Source of the DNA: Aotearoamyces nothofagi
Lineage: Eukaryota > Ascomycota > Leotiomycetes > Leotiales > Tympanidaceae
Assembly (NCBI GenBank): GCA_015345905.1
Contig: JADDTR010000009.1
Coordinates: 372,001 to 436,000, forward strand
DNA length: 64,000 nucleotides
Reading direction: 5' to 3'
Both the position numbers and the translations under genes were made by a program. Shown here in pieces: positions 49,755 through 62,004 of the stretch. The notes beneath the pieces are model-generated. The model was not told where the DNA came from. It did not search any database and saw nothing but the letters and a program-made list of their open reading frames with translations. Position 1 is the stretch's first letter; each line of letters opens with the position of its first letter.

Positions 49755-52151
49755 ATGCCTTACACACCCCCGAGCCAGCGATCTCCTGCTGCGTCCAGTC
49801 CTTCCTCTCCCAACGCCAGCCGGCGATCCTCACATGGTGCTGATCAATCCTCTGCTATAGCTCCTTCCAGTAGGCCAGAGCTACCGAGATCCACTTCATA
49901 TCTAACCCGCCATCGCCGAACGCCCTCTGTCAAGACTACGTCGTTTACAGCAGCACCGGAGACAGCCGAGCCAACACCCCCAAGCACAGCTGACGGCGAG
50001 AACCATGAATCAAACGGTCTGACAATAAATACTAGTCTTCGACAGTCGCCTCCGCCCGTCACAGACGAGTCGAAAATGCCATCGGGAGCTGTTATTTCTC
50101 CTCCGGAGTCTGCGCAGAACTCAAGCGACGATGAGGACGAAAAGCAAAGAGGAAGGGAATTGGAGAATTTGGCAGAGCTTCAGACCGCCATTCGCATTAT
50201 AGAACAGCACCGAGGGAGCTCACCAAATCGACAAGCTGCTGATGTGGCCAAGGCGAACCAGGCCTTGTCCCTCATCATGCCGCTGCATGATAAGACGTTG
50301 TATGACATGAGTGCTACCTCTCAACAAATTGAAAGACTGTTATCAGATACCGCACGCAAGATTGCACACTCTCGATCGAATACGGACTCGGAGCTCTTCG
50401 TTAATCTAAGGCATATGGATAACCTTGACAATACCACAACACCCTGCGAAACCCCTCTTAGTGGCTCCGAAGAAGATGATAGCGACGAAGAGTTAGGCCG
50501 TTCTCGGCGGAAGCCTCCCATGTTACGAAAGAAGTCTGGCGAACTTGTTCGGCCAGCCCTTCGAGACAAGTCAGCTCGGCGACGACCGTCAAGTATGCCA
50601 GGCACGCCTACCTTTTCCAAGGCTGTCCACTTTGACTCTCACCTCGAACACGTGCGACATTTCTTACAAGTAGACAGACCATTAGCCGTCAGTGCAAGCT
50701 CGTCGCCGGTTGAATCATATGACAGTGATACAGAATTTCCATTCGGCGATGATGGCAATGCCCACGGTCGTAGGGAACCGCCATTCGAATGGGAGATAGT
50801 CGTATCTAACTTTCCTGCTGAGACTCCTGATCGTCTTCGCCTACCTGTCAGAGTGGAACGGGTATTCCTGTCTGCAGATAACAAGACTCTGATTGGTAGT
50901 GTTGCCGTAGCCAATCTGGCTTTTAATAAGACCGTCGTCGCTAGATTTACCTTGGATTACTGGAAGACAACTTCAGAAGTCGTCGCTGAATTTACCAATG
51001 ACATACGTCGGAAGCAATCCAACGACGGCTATGACCGGTTCAGCTTCAACATCAAGCTCGCCGACCAAGCAAATTTGGAGTCGAAGACGATGTTCTTCTG
51101 CGTCAAATATGCCGTTAACGGGGTTGAATATTGGGATAATAACAATTCCACAAACTTCCAGGTTGACTTTAGAAAGAAGCCGAAGCCAATGAATGGTAAG
51201 AAGGGGACACCAGGAGCTGCGTCTCGACCGGCCAACGGTCTTCCACGGAGCACCAAAAAATCCCCACAAGGAGGACGACCTCGAACACTGCCTGCAACAT
51301 TCGACGACTTTGCAGATGGCTTTGATACCTCGTCCAAGTTTGATTTCAAAAACTTTGGCCAATCCGTCAGTAGTTATATGGGAGAATCGCCAAACTCTTC
51401 GGTCAGACTTAAGGGTGTTAAGTCTGCTGTTAGCATAGCCTCAGATAATCTTACCAGACGAGTGCCAAACCCCAATGGTCAGGCATTTGCCAATCGTTAC
51501 GATTTCGGTGCCTCACTGACGGCTGCCATCCAAGCAGCCAATAATGCGTTAGGCGACCGAAGTGGGCTCCCCCCTAAGCCATCTACGAAGAAGCAGACTG
51601 TACAGGTGTCTGCTCCAGCAGCTAGTATCACTCAGGATACCGTCAAGAAGGCCGGTCCTCCACCCATGATCGGTTCATCCGCCCATGGGTCAGACTCGCC
51701 GCGACCTGCTGGCACCGAGCAGCCTGTCCTAGCTTCCCAATCCTATAACGAACTATTAGATAAATATTGTTTCGTGCGTAGCCCACATTCTAACCCACGT
51801 AAGGTCTCGTACTAACTGTTGGCTTAGTTTGGCTCTGCCAAGAGCTCGCCACAGCTCAGGGATGGCACCATTGGATCACGACCTGCACAGTATGATGGCA
51901 GCGATGATAGCTATGTTGTCCGGTCGGAGTCACCATCGCCAACAGATTCCGGCTCCCCGCTTACGATGCAAATCGAGAGAAATCCTTCGTCGACACGGAT
52001 GGACTCTTCTCCGTCAAAGGCAGGGCGGTCCCGTTCACCGGCCCCTATGACAGGTTTCGCTACGGGTACGTCAGCACCGCTGTATCCATACCATTCGAAT
52101 GGTGGTATTTCGTTCAACGAAGCTTATTCAGCAACAGCAATTCGTGGATAG
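49755..52151 (+). CDS. Protein phosphatase 1 glycogen-targeting subunit (GAC1/PIG family, CBM21)
   Basis: Two exons, 49755-51773 and 51828-52151, give 780 residues. The intron (54 nt) has a perfect TACTAAC branch site and splices KYCF to FGSAKSS, a junction typical of fungal family members. The N-terminal half is Ser/Pro-rich. SKAVHFD near residue 289 fits the PP1-docking RVxF motif ([RK]-x-V-x-F). A CBM21 carbohydrate-binding domain lies at about 344-472, shown by FEWEIVVSNFP, VRVERVFLSADNKTLIGSV, VARFTLDYWKTTSEV and YAVNGVEYWDNNNSTNFQV. Such subunits bring the PP1 catalytic subunit Glc7 to glycogen and glycogen synthase. The frame is open further upstream but only from a GTG at 49614, and 49755 is the first ATG (MPYTPPSQRSP). 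Identity is firm; the exact paralog (GAC1, PIG1, PIG2 or GIP2) is not resolved. Confidence 0.92.
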
Positions 52152-54951
52152 TCATCCCCATAAGGCAAGAAAACGACGAATGAAATCTCAATAGTCAGAA
52201 TCTTTTACGATGTCTACGAACCTTCTGGCGTTTTGGTCTAGCTTCTACGAGCTGCATGAGATCCAGATGAACGAAGATTACGGTAGATGGCTTACTCTTC
52301 ACCCATGCTGGTTACGCTGGTTACGCTGGAAGCGGATGAACGACGCTCGAGATTTCGATTGGTGGGCTACCCGTAATGGGCGAGAGCTTTTTTATATTGA
52401 TGAACTTCGGGGGACATTCAGCGTTTCTACGAGGAGATTGACCTACATCTTCTACGCGCCTCCTTTTAATGATTCGTTCACCTTGCTTTGTTGTAAATTT
52501 TGAGCGTTCTTGCATGTTGTTTTTTCCTCGATTGGCTTTCATTTCCACTGCTCGGCAGGGAATTAGCTTCTCTACTCATTTGCACATAGACCGTTGTTTT
52601 CTTCATATGGGGTTACTTTTAATTTTGCTCTTTCGAGCGCGGCGTTTACTAAGGATTTGCTGAGCCTTCTCCCGGGTTCTTTCCAAATTGTGTCCTTTCG
52701 GATTGGAAAAAAGTTTGGGACGATGCGTGCTTGCGCGGTATAAGATGGAAAGCAGGAAAGAAATGGGAAGCCGTTCCGTTGGACGACTGGCCCGGGCTGG
52801 ATGCCTCCTTGCTATAATCCCTGATGGAAGTGAACACGAGAAGGCCGTGTTTACGACTTCCTGAGGGACATTAGTGATCAGGACCTACTAGGTAGCTATG
52901 GAGATAGGAGACATGTCATCGGCGTTAGGAACTCATGAGCTCGATTGTCTGATCAGTGAGGCAGCTACAGATTGACGGCGAAGGACAGAATGAATGAATC
53001 CATTTGAGACACTCTTGTGCATAACTGACTGTGGCAATGGGCAAAGCTTTGTGATCCTACTACTTTATATCTGCAGATTCCCGAGGCCTTTCTAACGAAG
53101 ATGATTACACCTTTCTTTCCTTCAAACAAACGATGGTGAGAATCGGTGATTTCTTGCATTTAGTTCCGTGCAACCTCGGCAGTCATGGAGCCTACGTGCA
53201 TTCAAGATAGGGATCATGAGGTATCAAGCGACACCCGCACTATTTATTGTGAGGTCGGCATGATGAATGGGATGAGGCCCAAGAGATATTGCAAGGTTCC
53301 CAGGATCTCCCGTATACTGTACAGCAGTGGAGTGCAGTAGGTGAGTGGGTATCGGATCCGCAAGTCGAGCTAAAGCCCGCGAATGAAACAACAATGCAAG
53401 GAATACTTTATCTCGACCCACATGGACGATAAAAAGACGAGGGAAGAGATGATAATGATATGCTCGAACAGACCCTCTTTCGGCCGTGTCTCCGACGAGG
53501 CATGAGCGGCATATGCAGAGTCGCTACTCGACGTATACATGTAAGTAGTGTGCGCAATGGGATCGTGCGATGACTTCAGGGTTCGATACAATTGTTGTAC
53601 AGGCTACTGCGGACGAGAGGATTATCACGTTGCTACAGACAGCGTTGCCGGCTTGGTTCTGTTTTGCCACAGTGCTGTCATTGTAGTTGTACAGTCCAGC
53701 ATACAGTCGAAATAAGCAGCGAAGGGGAAGGATCCTGTGGCGGCACTTTGACGTCGCGAAGTACGTCGTCGAGTACGAAGACATGCACGTTGGTGCGCAC
53801 GGCACTCTGTATGGCGTCCACGGCGCTGGAACAGCGAGTGGGGGTTCGCGCCCGCACTGCTGCTGCATTTGACCTGTCGATGCTGAAAATGCCGGAACGA
53901 ACGGGGCTCGCGTGCTGTCGTGCTCGGGGCGAAATCACGAGCCGCACCACGAGCCGGGGGAGGGGCGCTCTTGCTACTTCCGTCCAGCTCTATCTATCTG
54001 CGGCTCGGACACGCATGCTACGTCGAGTAAGCACAGTCAAGCACCCCGTATGGTTGGCCGACAGCGTCTGGTATGGCAATAGCACAGCACAGCATGGCTC
54101 ATCCCTGCTCTGCTCTGCTCTGCTCTGCTCTGCTCTGCTCCGCGAGTGCGGCTGCCCCGGGAGGTGCAGGAGAAGAAAAAAGTTGGGGGGGGCGTGGAGT
54201 TTGCCGAGTTTGCCCTTTTGCACAACTACGGGTAGCATACAGACAGACAGACAGTAGTAGCAGGGCGAGCGAGCGAAAGCGTTCCGTCGTAAATACCCTC
54301 TCTTTCCACAGCGATAAAGGATAGGACGGGATGGGCAAGGAACGAAAACAAAATTAAAAAAAAAATTAGTTGATTAATTAGCGCACGTACGGCCAAGCAC
54401 CCCCCACCCCACCACACGGGGGCCACGGAGAACCGGCGACCCGCGAGGCCGCGAGGCCGCGAGGACGGAGCACGGAGGGATGCAGGGTCCTGCCGTGATC
54501 GCCGATCTGTGCTTTTTCTGCTTCGCCTGGCGTTTCGGGGCAGCGAGCGAGGAAGACTGTCGAGAGCGGAGGCCCCGGTGCATCATACGATGCTTGGGAT
54601 CTCTGTCACGGTGGCGTGAGTTGGGCGGGTGTCGTGCGTCTGGGGCGGGTGTACGTGCGTTTAAGGTTGTGGGGTCAGGTCAGGTTAGCTGATGAGACAT
54701 ATGGGCTGGGCTGGGGTTGGGCTATAAGATTATTACAGGCGTGGCCTGGGTGCCTGGGCCGTAGTATCGTGAAGGTGGGATGAGATGATACATCCAGGAA
54801 TGTCGGTGGTGTTTATTTAATTTCTTGTCGGTTTTATTATATATCGCTGTACTTTTCACTTGCAATGTCAGATCTTGTGCTGACAGATTGCCGATACGAT
54901 AGGGTATTCATGAATAATAGCATTCTGTGTGTATCGAGACAGGGTAATCAA
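52152..54951. other. Convergent intergenic stretch, 2.8 kb, no gene seen
   Basis: A 97-codon frame (52210-52503, plus) starting MSTNLLAFWSSF follows the PP1 subunit gene and has no recognised feature; it is probably in its 3' UTR. Other frames overlap on both strands and look random. A TCTGC run lies at 54106-54140 (listed). GC content rises again at about 53.6-54.7 kb, as in the desert. Confidence 0.5.
54106..54140. repeat. CTCTG pentanucleotide repeat
   Basis: Seven tandem copies of CTCTG/TGCTC. Confidence 0.85.
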
Positions 54952-57900
54952 TCATCCGTGCAGGGCAACACCGGGGCTAAGCCGCAGTGTCGACATCGCA
55001 GGAACAAGGTCATCATCAGCTGCTGAAATCATATTACGGACATCTGCAAATGGGTTCCCCTGACCGACTCCCAGGGTCTCGCTTAGCAAAGGGGTCGGTG
55101 GGCTCTCGTCGACGACTGATAGAGGCTCCAGCATCTCTTCCACCAGAGGAAGTGACGGGACCGGGAAACGAACAGTCTGAGCATCCAGGGTCTCTGCGAT
55201 ATCCTTCAGCATGATATCCATTGGGCAGATGTAAGCGACCTTCTTCTTCGAGCTCCAGGCCAAGATGTGTCCACATGCCAGCCCTTTCTCATCATCAATA
55301 ACCCATGCTCCGGAATCACCTGGTACACCTAAATGGCCATACACTTGATAGCTTTGCGACGGGGTCTGTCTCCCGAATATCTTTACAACGGTCATACCTG
55401 GTGAGATATATCCAGTCTGTAGACCGCTAGTCCGTGCCATGCAATGAACCTCTAGATCGTGTAGTTTTGCCAACGGTACACAGCTAACTGGGTATGGTAG
55501 CTTTGATTGACAGTGCCCACTCCCATCTCTGATGTAGTTCCCTGGCGGCAAACGAGCTTCGTCAAATTCGAATAATGCCCAGTCGATCTCATGTGCAATT
55601 CCATCCTCATATCGCCTGCGAATACCAGAAGACGCATAAACTTCACCTAGTGAGAATGATTCAAGATGATCGTCTTCGCGGCCTTCTTCAGATGGCAGAA
55701 AGCTCTCATCCACATCATCATAAGCCGGCTGTGTTACAATATACCCTTCTCCGCAGTCTTTTTCTATCCCATCAATATCCCCAGGTTCCTTGCTTTCAGC
55801 ATTATCAAGTTCCTCATCGTCATAGATGCTGCTTGCTACAGAATAAGTATCCGAGTCAGGCTCTGAGATTTGATATCCTAAGTCATCACTTTCTGGAATA
55901 GCATTGTCGATGCCAGTACCACTGGACCGTATTGCAGAAGGTTGGATGTCATCTTCTTCATCGTCGCTTGGGGGATCTAGCATGTGATGGACTGTCAGGC
56001 CATAAGTCTTGTCATCAACCGTGACCAGACCGCCAAATGATACTGGCATCAAGTGCTGGCCCTCTGAATACGCCCCAATGGATGCGCCGTTCAGCGGGCG
56101 CGGTTGATACTGCGGATTCAACGGTGTTAGATCGCTTTCATCAAGCATGCCAGCCATCGATCGTTTTAGCTTATTTTTGCGCGACCGTAGAATCTTGCCG
56201 CGGCATACGATCAATCCATATATAGAAGAATCATAAGTAAAGCGTTTCTTTAAGATACTTCGAACCTTTCCAACACTGGTGCAGATTACGAGAATCGTTG
56301 GTCTTGTCGTCTGAAACGATTCTCCTATACTCTCAAGGCTAATCTCCACCGACTCCGGATATTTACGATAGAATCCACGAAGTGCATGATTTATTTGAGG
56401 CATCAGCGTAGTATGCCAATCATATAGATGCTCCTGACTAATTTTGATGAGCGAAAAGCGACGTAATTTCGCCCTTGGTTTGGTGATATTTTGTAACTCG
56501 GAAACTGCGAATAAATCGTTAGGGAGCATTCCCAGAATATTGTCTACGCGTACTGACCTTGGGACGATGAGGTAATATCAGAGAGAAAGTCTCCTTGATG
56601 TAAGCCAGTCTTCGTTTTGACATCAAGAGAAGACTGCTCAGAAATGATGGAATCTGCACTCTTGTCTCTCCCTTTCGCCTGGTCCATATGCACAGGTGGT
56701 CCAGTTTTGTGGCTATCTATATCGTCTCTGGTATTCTCAGCTTTAGGCAAGTCAAGATAAGTCTTACTGAGTTCCTGTGTCTTGTCGGTATTGGCAGACG
56801 CATCCAATAGGAGTCCCTCCTGAGTCTTGCTATACTTAGCAACGCGGAGAAAATCAGGTTGAGCATAACTTACGATGGTGCTCCCAGCCTCTTCGAGTTC
56901 GCCACTTATCGAGCAACAGCGTTCGAGAGCTCGCAAAACACGGCCATACAATTTCTGCAAGGCGACGTCAGGTCTCGAATGGTTAGCCATCTCATCATCG
57001 ATCGCATGTAGGCAGACCCGAACAACTCCGACATACGAAGTACCACACCGAGCGGCTAGTTGATTATATATGCTAGTAGGATCAACTGCCGCGGCTGGTT
57101 CCTCGGATACTATATTTCTTGCAGGACTCCAAAGCCCGATCTCTACAAGTAGCATAGCTAAACTGTAGAGGTCAAGGGAGCGGCTTTCGTGATTGAGTGT
57201 TGTATTTGGAGTAAGTCGAGGATCAAGTAAATTCCTATACCATAATGTATCAAACTCAATGTCAACGTTGCTTATCTGTAATGTTGCATTCTCGGGGAAC
57301 AGGTCGAACGAGGTAAGGAAAGGTCGGCAGATATCGACGCTGGAGACATCATCAATGCCCTTAGATCCTCTGGACTGCTGTTCAAAGAATACAACTGTGG
57401 TAGCGCTGAGGTTGCCATGAACCATGCCTTTTGAATGCAAATCAAATATGCTGGTAGCAAGATTATATGCAAGGCGATACTTCAGCTCCAGAGCTGGCCC
57501 ATGGCTTCCAAGGTTAGAAAGTACGTCAGCGAGCGTAGTAATAGATGGTATGGAATGAGTTCCGAGTGTGTCGATGTCCAAGGGACCAAACTGCCTAGGC
57601 AAATTGTACAGTAGACCAACTCGAGAATGCAAGGCATCTTCAAAGTAGCCAATAAGATTAAGAGATCCAAATCCTGGCTTTTCGGTATCGTCAGAATTAT
57701 TTTGCAAGCCGGCAAAAAGCTTTTCGAATTTGCCCATCGATGGAGTAATTCCCGTGATAGAGTAAATAGGATCATATGATGCATACTCTAGCAGTATTGG
57801 AACAATAGGAGGTGGGCCATCCAGCTTCCATGGATTCGTCGATGAGATCTGGCGACGCATATACATGACTTTACTGGTACTGCAAGTATCCGCAGGAAAT

Positions 57901-58559
57901 AGATTTGATGTGTCTGCCCGTTGAGTAGTAGTGATTAGTGTTGCTGGATCGATGAGAGACGAGGGGTCGATCTGCTGTGGTGTACGCATGCGAGTCGATT
58001 CGAAAAGTCTCCCTTCATCTACACTCATCGCTTTCGGCGGCTGCGAAGTTGGAGAACCATCATGCTTCAAACCTGGTGGCTGTCGTATATTCTGTCGAGT
58101 CCGTGAGAGATCGAAGAGCGTATCAATGGAAATTGTCAGGTCTCGGACTAGGTCTTCGAACCTTGACCGATCCCACACCACTAGGGCTATCTTCTCTCCG
58201 GATTTCTCAGAAGATCTGCTACTCTGATCCTGGCTGCTTCTTGAAGTTTGCCATAACGGTTCTGCCTCTGCGAGAATGTCTTTGATGGTCGACATAACGC
58301 TACCTACGACATCACCGAGGCCCGCCTTGGATAACGACTCATCGATATCTGCTGATTGCGAAGAATCAGACCAGCTTAGTCCCCACGATATTAGTCTGTC
58401 CTTCTGTATTCGAAGTTTCCGGTGTAATGATATAATCTGGGGGTCTTCAGCAGCTTGAATGGGCTCCTTTACGAAGTCGTAGGAGCTTTTCGTGTCCGTA
58501 TACATCTGGGTTAAGCGCCGCTGAAACGGCAGCTGAAAGCCACCTAAGAGCGACGACAT
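54952..58559 (-). CDS. HeLo-like domain + pseudokinase + trypsin-like protease, single 1184-residue protein
   Basis: Two exons on the minus strand, 58559-56558 and 56504-54952, are joined by a 53-nt intron (GTCAGT..CCCTAACGATTTATTCGCAG). The phases match. Residues 1-130 look like a HeLo (prion-inhibition) domain: KLRIQKDRLISWGLSWS, then SVMSTIKDILAEAEPLW. A kinase-like fold follows (about 240-560), with YASYDPIY, RLAYNLATSIFDLHSKGMVH and HGNLSATTV at the catalytic loop, where HRD is replaced by HGN and no DFG is seen, so it is probably inactive. After a helical region with RPTILVICTSVGKV, the C-terminus has the chymotrypsin-fold triad: His in LTVHHML (about 837), Asp in EIDWALFEFD (about 973) and Ser in GDSGAW (about 1064), with an acidic insert between His and Asp. 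HeLo domains mediate membrane-directed cell death in fungal incompatibility. The whole build is my inference; each part is seen in the translation. Confidence 0.78.
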
Positions 58560-59253
58560 TGTTGTGACGGTGCATGCAACTCAAGTTAATATCAATGGGA
58601 AGTGAGTGTGAGGGGATTATGGCTCATTTCATGATGGGAAGTGTATAAATAAAGACTCCGGTACGGAAATGGATACCTACAGCGTCGTGGAGGTCCAAAA
58701 GTGGTTGCCTTGTCGTGGCGGAGCGGAGCTGGAGCTGCTATTGGTGGAATATGCGCTTTGCGGTGATGTTCAAAGTTGGCAGCCGTAGGATGAAACAGTC
58801 ACGTGATACATCAAATCACGTGCGAAAGACTCTAACTATCCCCCCATTTAACAGTAGACCAACCGGGCAGCACCAGTCAATCTGTATCTTCTAATTCCAG
58901 CTATTTACACTACCATTGTACCATTACTCTGCGTGCCGCTAGCATTTTGAGCTTCTTAAGACATAAGTAATTACAATTATTTCTAAGATTTACATCCTAT
59001 CAGAGATTCAAACTACGAATACGACGTCATTAAATATCCCATTCTAAAGTTATTGTCGAAACTATACTATTGAAGTTTTGAATTTATTAGAAACAAACCA
59101 ACGAAGATAACATAACTAAAGTCAATCGATCGAAAGAGATAAATAAACTTCGAACAAACAAAATTATAAATCTTCTGTTCAAAAAAAAGAATTTCTAAAT
59201 TGCATAGAGATAAAAGATTTACTTTTATTAGAACTTCGCTCCTTGAAAGCGCC
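58560..59253. other. AT-rich intergenic stretch between two minus-strand genes
   Basis: This holds the promoter of the HeLo gene (58560 onward) and, at 58960-59250, strongly AT-rich sequence, the 3' flank of the chitinase gene. No gene was seen. Confidence 0.5.
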
Positions 59254-60875
59254 TCAAAGTCTACCAGCTCCTGTTGCATATGGCAGCCGTCCGTAACCTC
59301 CGTAACCTCCGTAACCTCCGTAACCTGGATCTGGACAGAGTGACTTTGTCCCTCCAGCGCCAGTGATCTTCTTCACACCATCCTGGATTGCAAGCAGATG
59401 GCTATTATCATAAGAATCCTCCGCCAAACTCCAGGCCATGACGCCTCCCAAGCCACGCGCCTCGATGATCTTTGTGAATTTCTCGGCGATGAATCTCGTC
59501 GTGTCCCAGGTCCAGAATATATTCGCAGATGCATCCCAGTAGTACTCACCGCCTCTCACGGTATCAGAAATGCTATTTGCGCGAGCCTTCGCCCAGGAAG
59601 TGGTGATCGAAACGCCGCTGCACCGGCCGTAGCCAGCGACGCAGCCAGTGCCGCAGTGGGCTTCAGTAGAGCCGCTTTGAAGATGTTAGCATTGCCGAAT
59701 TTGAAATCCCGATATGGAAGACGAACCAGAAGCCAAACTGGCTGCAGCAATCTCCGGTTTTACATTTATAGCCTACAGCCGCACCGCAAGAGCCGTCGGG
59801 ACTCTCTGTCAAATTGGTCGACGTTGAATTAACCATATTTGCGGTTTCAAATGTAATGGAACCAGATTTGCCATTATCATTTCCCTCTGCGTCTTCCATT
59901 GGAACAGTAGCACAGCCGATAGGACGAGTAGCGCAATCGGATGCTGGATCTGTTGTGAACCATTTGGCATAAAATGCGATGCCTAAGATGGCCTTGCATG
60001 GCTCGAGACCCATAGAGAGATATTCATCGATGGCTTGGAGTGAGCCGACTACGTCGGTGTGATGGTTGGTAAAGTTATCACGTCGGTTCATCAGGTCATA
60101 TGTCATGATCTTCCTTGTTTAGCGATTATTGATGCAGTGGAAAGCTGCGAACTTACGTTGAAGTGATCAACTAGAGGTCTAATTCTGGGCATAGTAGCAT
60201 TTGTGTATGCCATCATATCCCTCTTTAATCCAGGAACGGAAATGTTAAGCAATTTATGAGGGCCAATTGCTTTCCTAATAGCCGCGAGGAGGAGTATATG
60301 CGTCTCGATCTCAGAAACCTTTCTTGAATTTGAAATCTTCCTCACATTGGCGCCGTTACCTCCCACGTATTCCCAATCAAGTTCTTCTCATCAATTAGCG
60401 AAGCTGTGCGAGTATTTTGATGAGGCTTATCCTTACCACAGCCGTCAGCGCCTGTTTGATTGACCATAGTAGCTACATTTCTTGCGAACAAATCACGAGA
60501 GGTAGAATTTGCAGCGGCAGATGCAAAAGGTTCTGACCAACCCCAGCCTCCAATAACAAGCACAACCTTCGTGGCCGATCCAAATCTCCCCTTAATCGAA
60601 TCGACTGATACGAAAGGTGTATAATTCCCAATCGGGTCTGTGATCAGTACACTTGGGTTGATAAAGGCTAGATAGACTTGGTTGATACCGGCGGTGATGT
60701 TGGGCCCTGGAACATTGGTAGTATGCCATCTTTGAGCGCCCATTAGTATGATGCATTAGAGATTGGGATTATGGAAGGGTGAGAGATCTTACTGATCGTA
60801 GTAAACGGCGTTAACAAACTCCGCAGCAGCGGTATGAGCAGCTAGTAGCCCAATGACATAAGAAAGCACCTTCAT
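59254..60875 (-). CDS. Secreted GH18 chitinase with inserted CBM18 domain
   Basis: Five exons on the minus strand (60875-60793, 60729-60437, 60383-60157, 60109-59727, 59674-59254) give 468 residues. The start MKVLSYVIGLLAAHTAAA is a signal peptide. The mature protein opens EFVNAVYYDQWHTTNVPGP. The catalytic motif is DGCELDWEY (residues 123-131, general acid E130); the second Asp of DxxDxDxE is Glu. MTYDLMNRRDN (203-213) supplies the substrate-binding Tyr. A hevein-type CBM18 (Cys-rich, CKTGDCCSQFGFCGSTEAHC) is inserted at about 307-345, before the last barrel strand (VMAWSLAED). The C-terminus is a YGG repeat. The CBM18 reading depends on the 52-nt intron with a GTTCGT donor that completes Cys329. 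The enzyme would hydrolyse beta-1,4-GlcNAc polymers outside the cell. The chitinase identity is firm. Confidence 0.94.
59283..59324. repeat. GTAACCTCC tandem repeat coding YGG
   Basis: Four copies of a 9-nt unit inside the chitinase C-terminus, giving Gly-Tyr-Gly repeats. Confidence 0.8.
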
Positions 60876-62004
60876 TTTCAAAAAGAAGAAAAGAAAAAGG
60901 TTCTATATATTTTAGCAAATAGTGTGTCGAGCACCAAAGGATGCCGATGGTGATGATAAGTATTGATAGAAGAGAGGCGAAGGTTCAATAAACGAAATTC
61001 AAGGGGATGTTGGGACTGAAGAAACAGCTATAGATATACCTTATATCTGTACTCTGATCGCTGTGACGTAGATGAATATAGCGCTGCACCATTGGATGCT
61101 TTCATCTGAACCCTTGGCCATACCGTATTCTGGAGTTCTTATTCGTGCGTACAGTTCTCCTGTCCAGCCTCGTATACACGTGCCTAGACATGGCCTTGGC
61201 CTGTTCCAATACTGCTAGTACTGGGGAGGATCTTCACTTGGCTCCAGGTAATGGGAACTGACGGAGCTTTGATATGTGGGGTATAATAACGGCACTTTTA
61301 GCTAAACCGATACCTGCCAGCACCCCCCATCTTTTCGCCACTCCGCTATAACCCATGCCCATCTGAGAAGTCCCGTGAATTCGGGCAAAAATGCGGTATA
61401 GAGACAAGATGATTACAACAGCATTGAAAGCTTGCCTCGACATCCGAGGAACGTATTTTCTAGAATTGCGAGGCGTTTATACTCGTGTTTAAAGGACAGG
61501 TCACGGAAGCACGGGAGAATACGTCCTCCTGAACACAGTGAACCGTTCAGCAGAAAGGACGGAGTCCGTGAAGAGCCGTGAAGAAGTGAGCTATACCAGG
61601 GTAAAAGGCGGGCTGTGGTCGGTACCTGAGGCTGTAGATTAAACTTTCAATCACCGATAAATCTAATCTGAAGCCCCACTTTAACTGGCCAGTGTGCATC
61701 ATGACAGGTTGGGATTATCTGTACAGCCCAGAATTTATGCGCCAGCAATTCTCGGACCAATTTACGGAGCACGGGGTCCGTAGGAACCGGTAGGGATGAT
61801 CCGGCAATTGACGGCAGTCGCTACTGGGCGCCTCCCGTATTTGGCTTTGCTTGCTACAATAACGAGTCCTAGACAACTTGACAAGATTTTTCAAGTTCAT
61901 GATAAAAACAATACTTTATCTATAGATGCAGTAGGTTACGTTTTGAGTCTTGATAAAATTATATATAATGCTATCCACGATATTGCAGCCAATGCTACGT
62001 TATC
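60876..62004. other. Intergenic stretch, 1.1 kb, no gene seen
   Basis: Between the chitinase start and the dehydratase stop (both minus). It should hold the chitinase promoter. The longest frames (61234-61443, minus; 61796-62086, plus) have no recognised motif, and the latter runs into the final exon of the dehydratase. Confidence 0.5.

Noticed and set aside
54952-56529. A separate protease gene starting at 56529
   Set aside because: The supposed start lies inside a well-formed intron (56505-56557), and phase joins it to the HeLo-pseudokinase exon.
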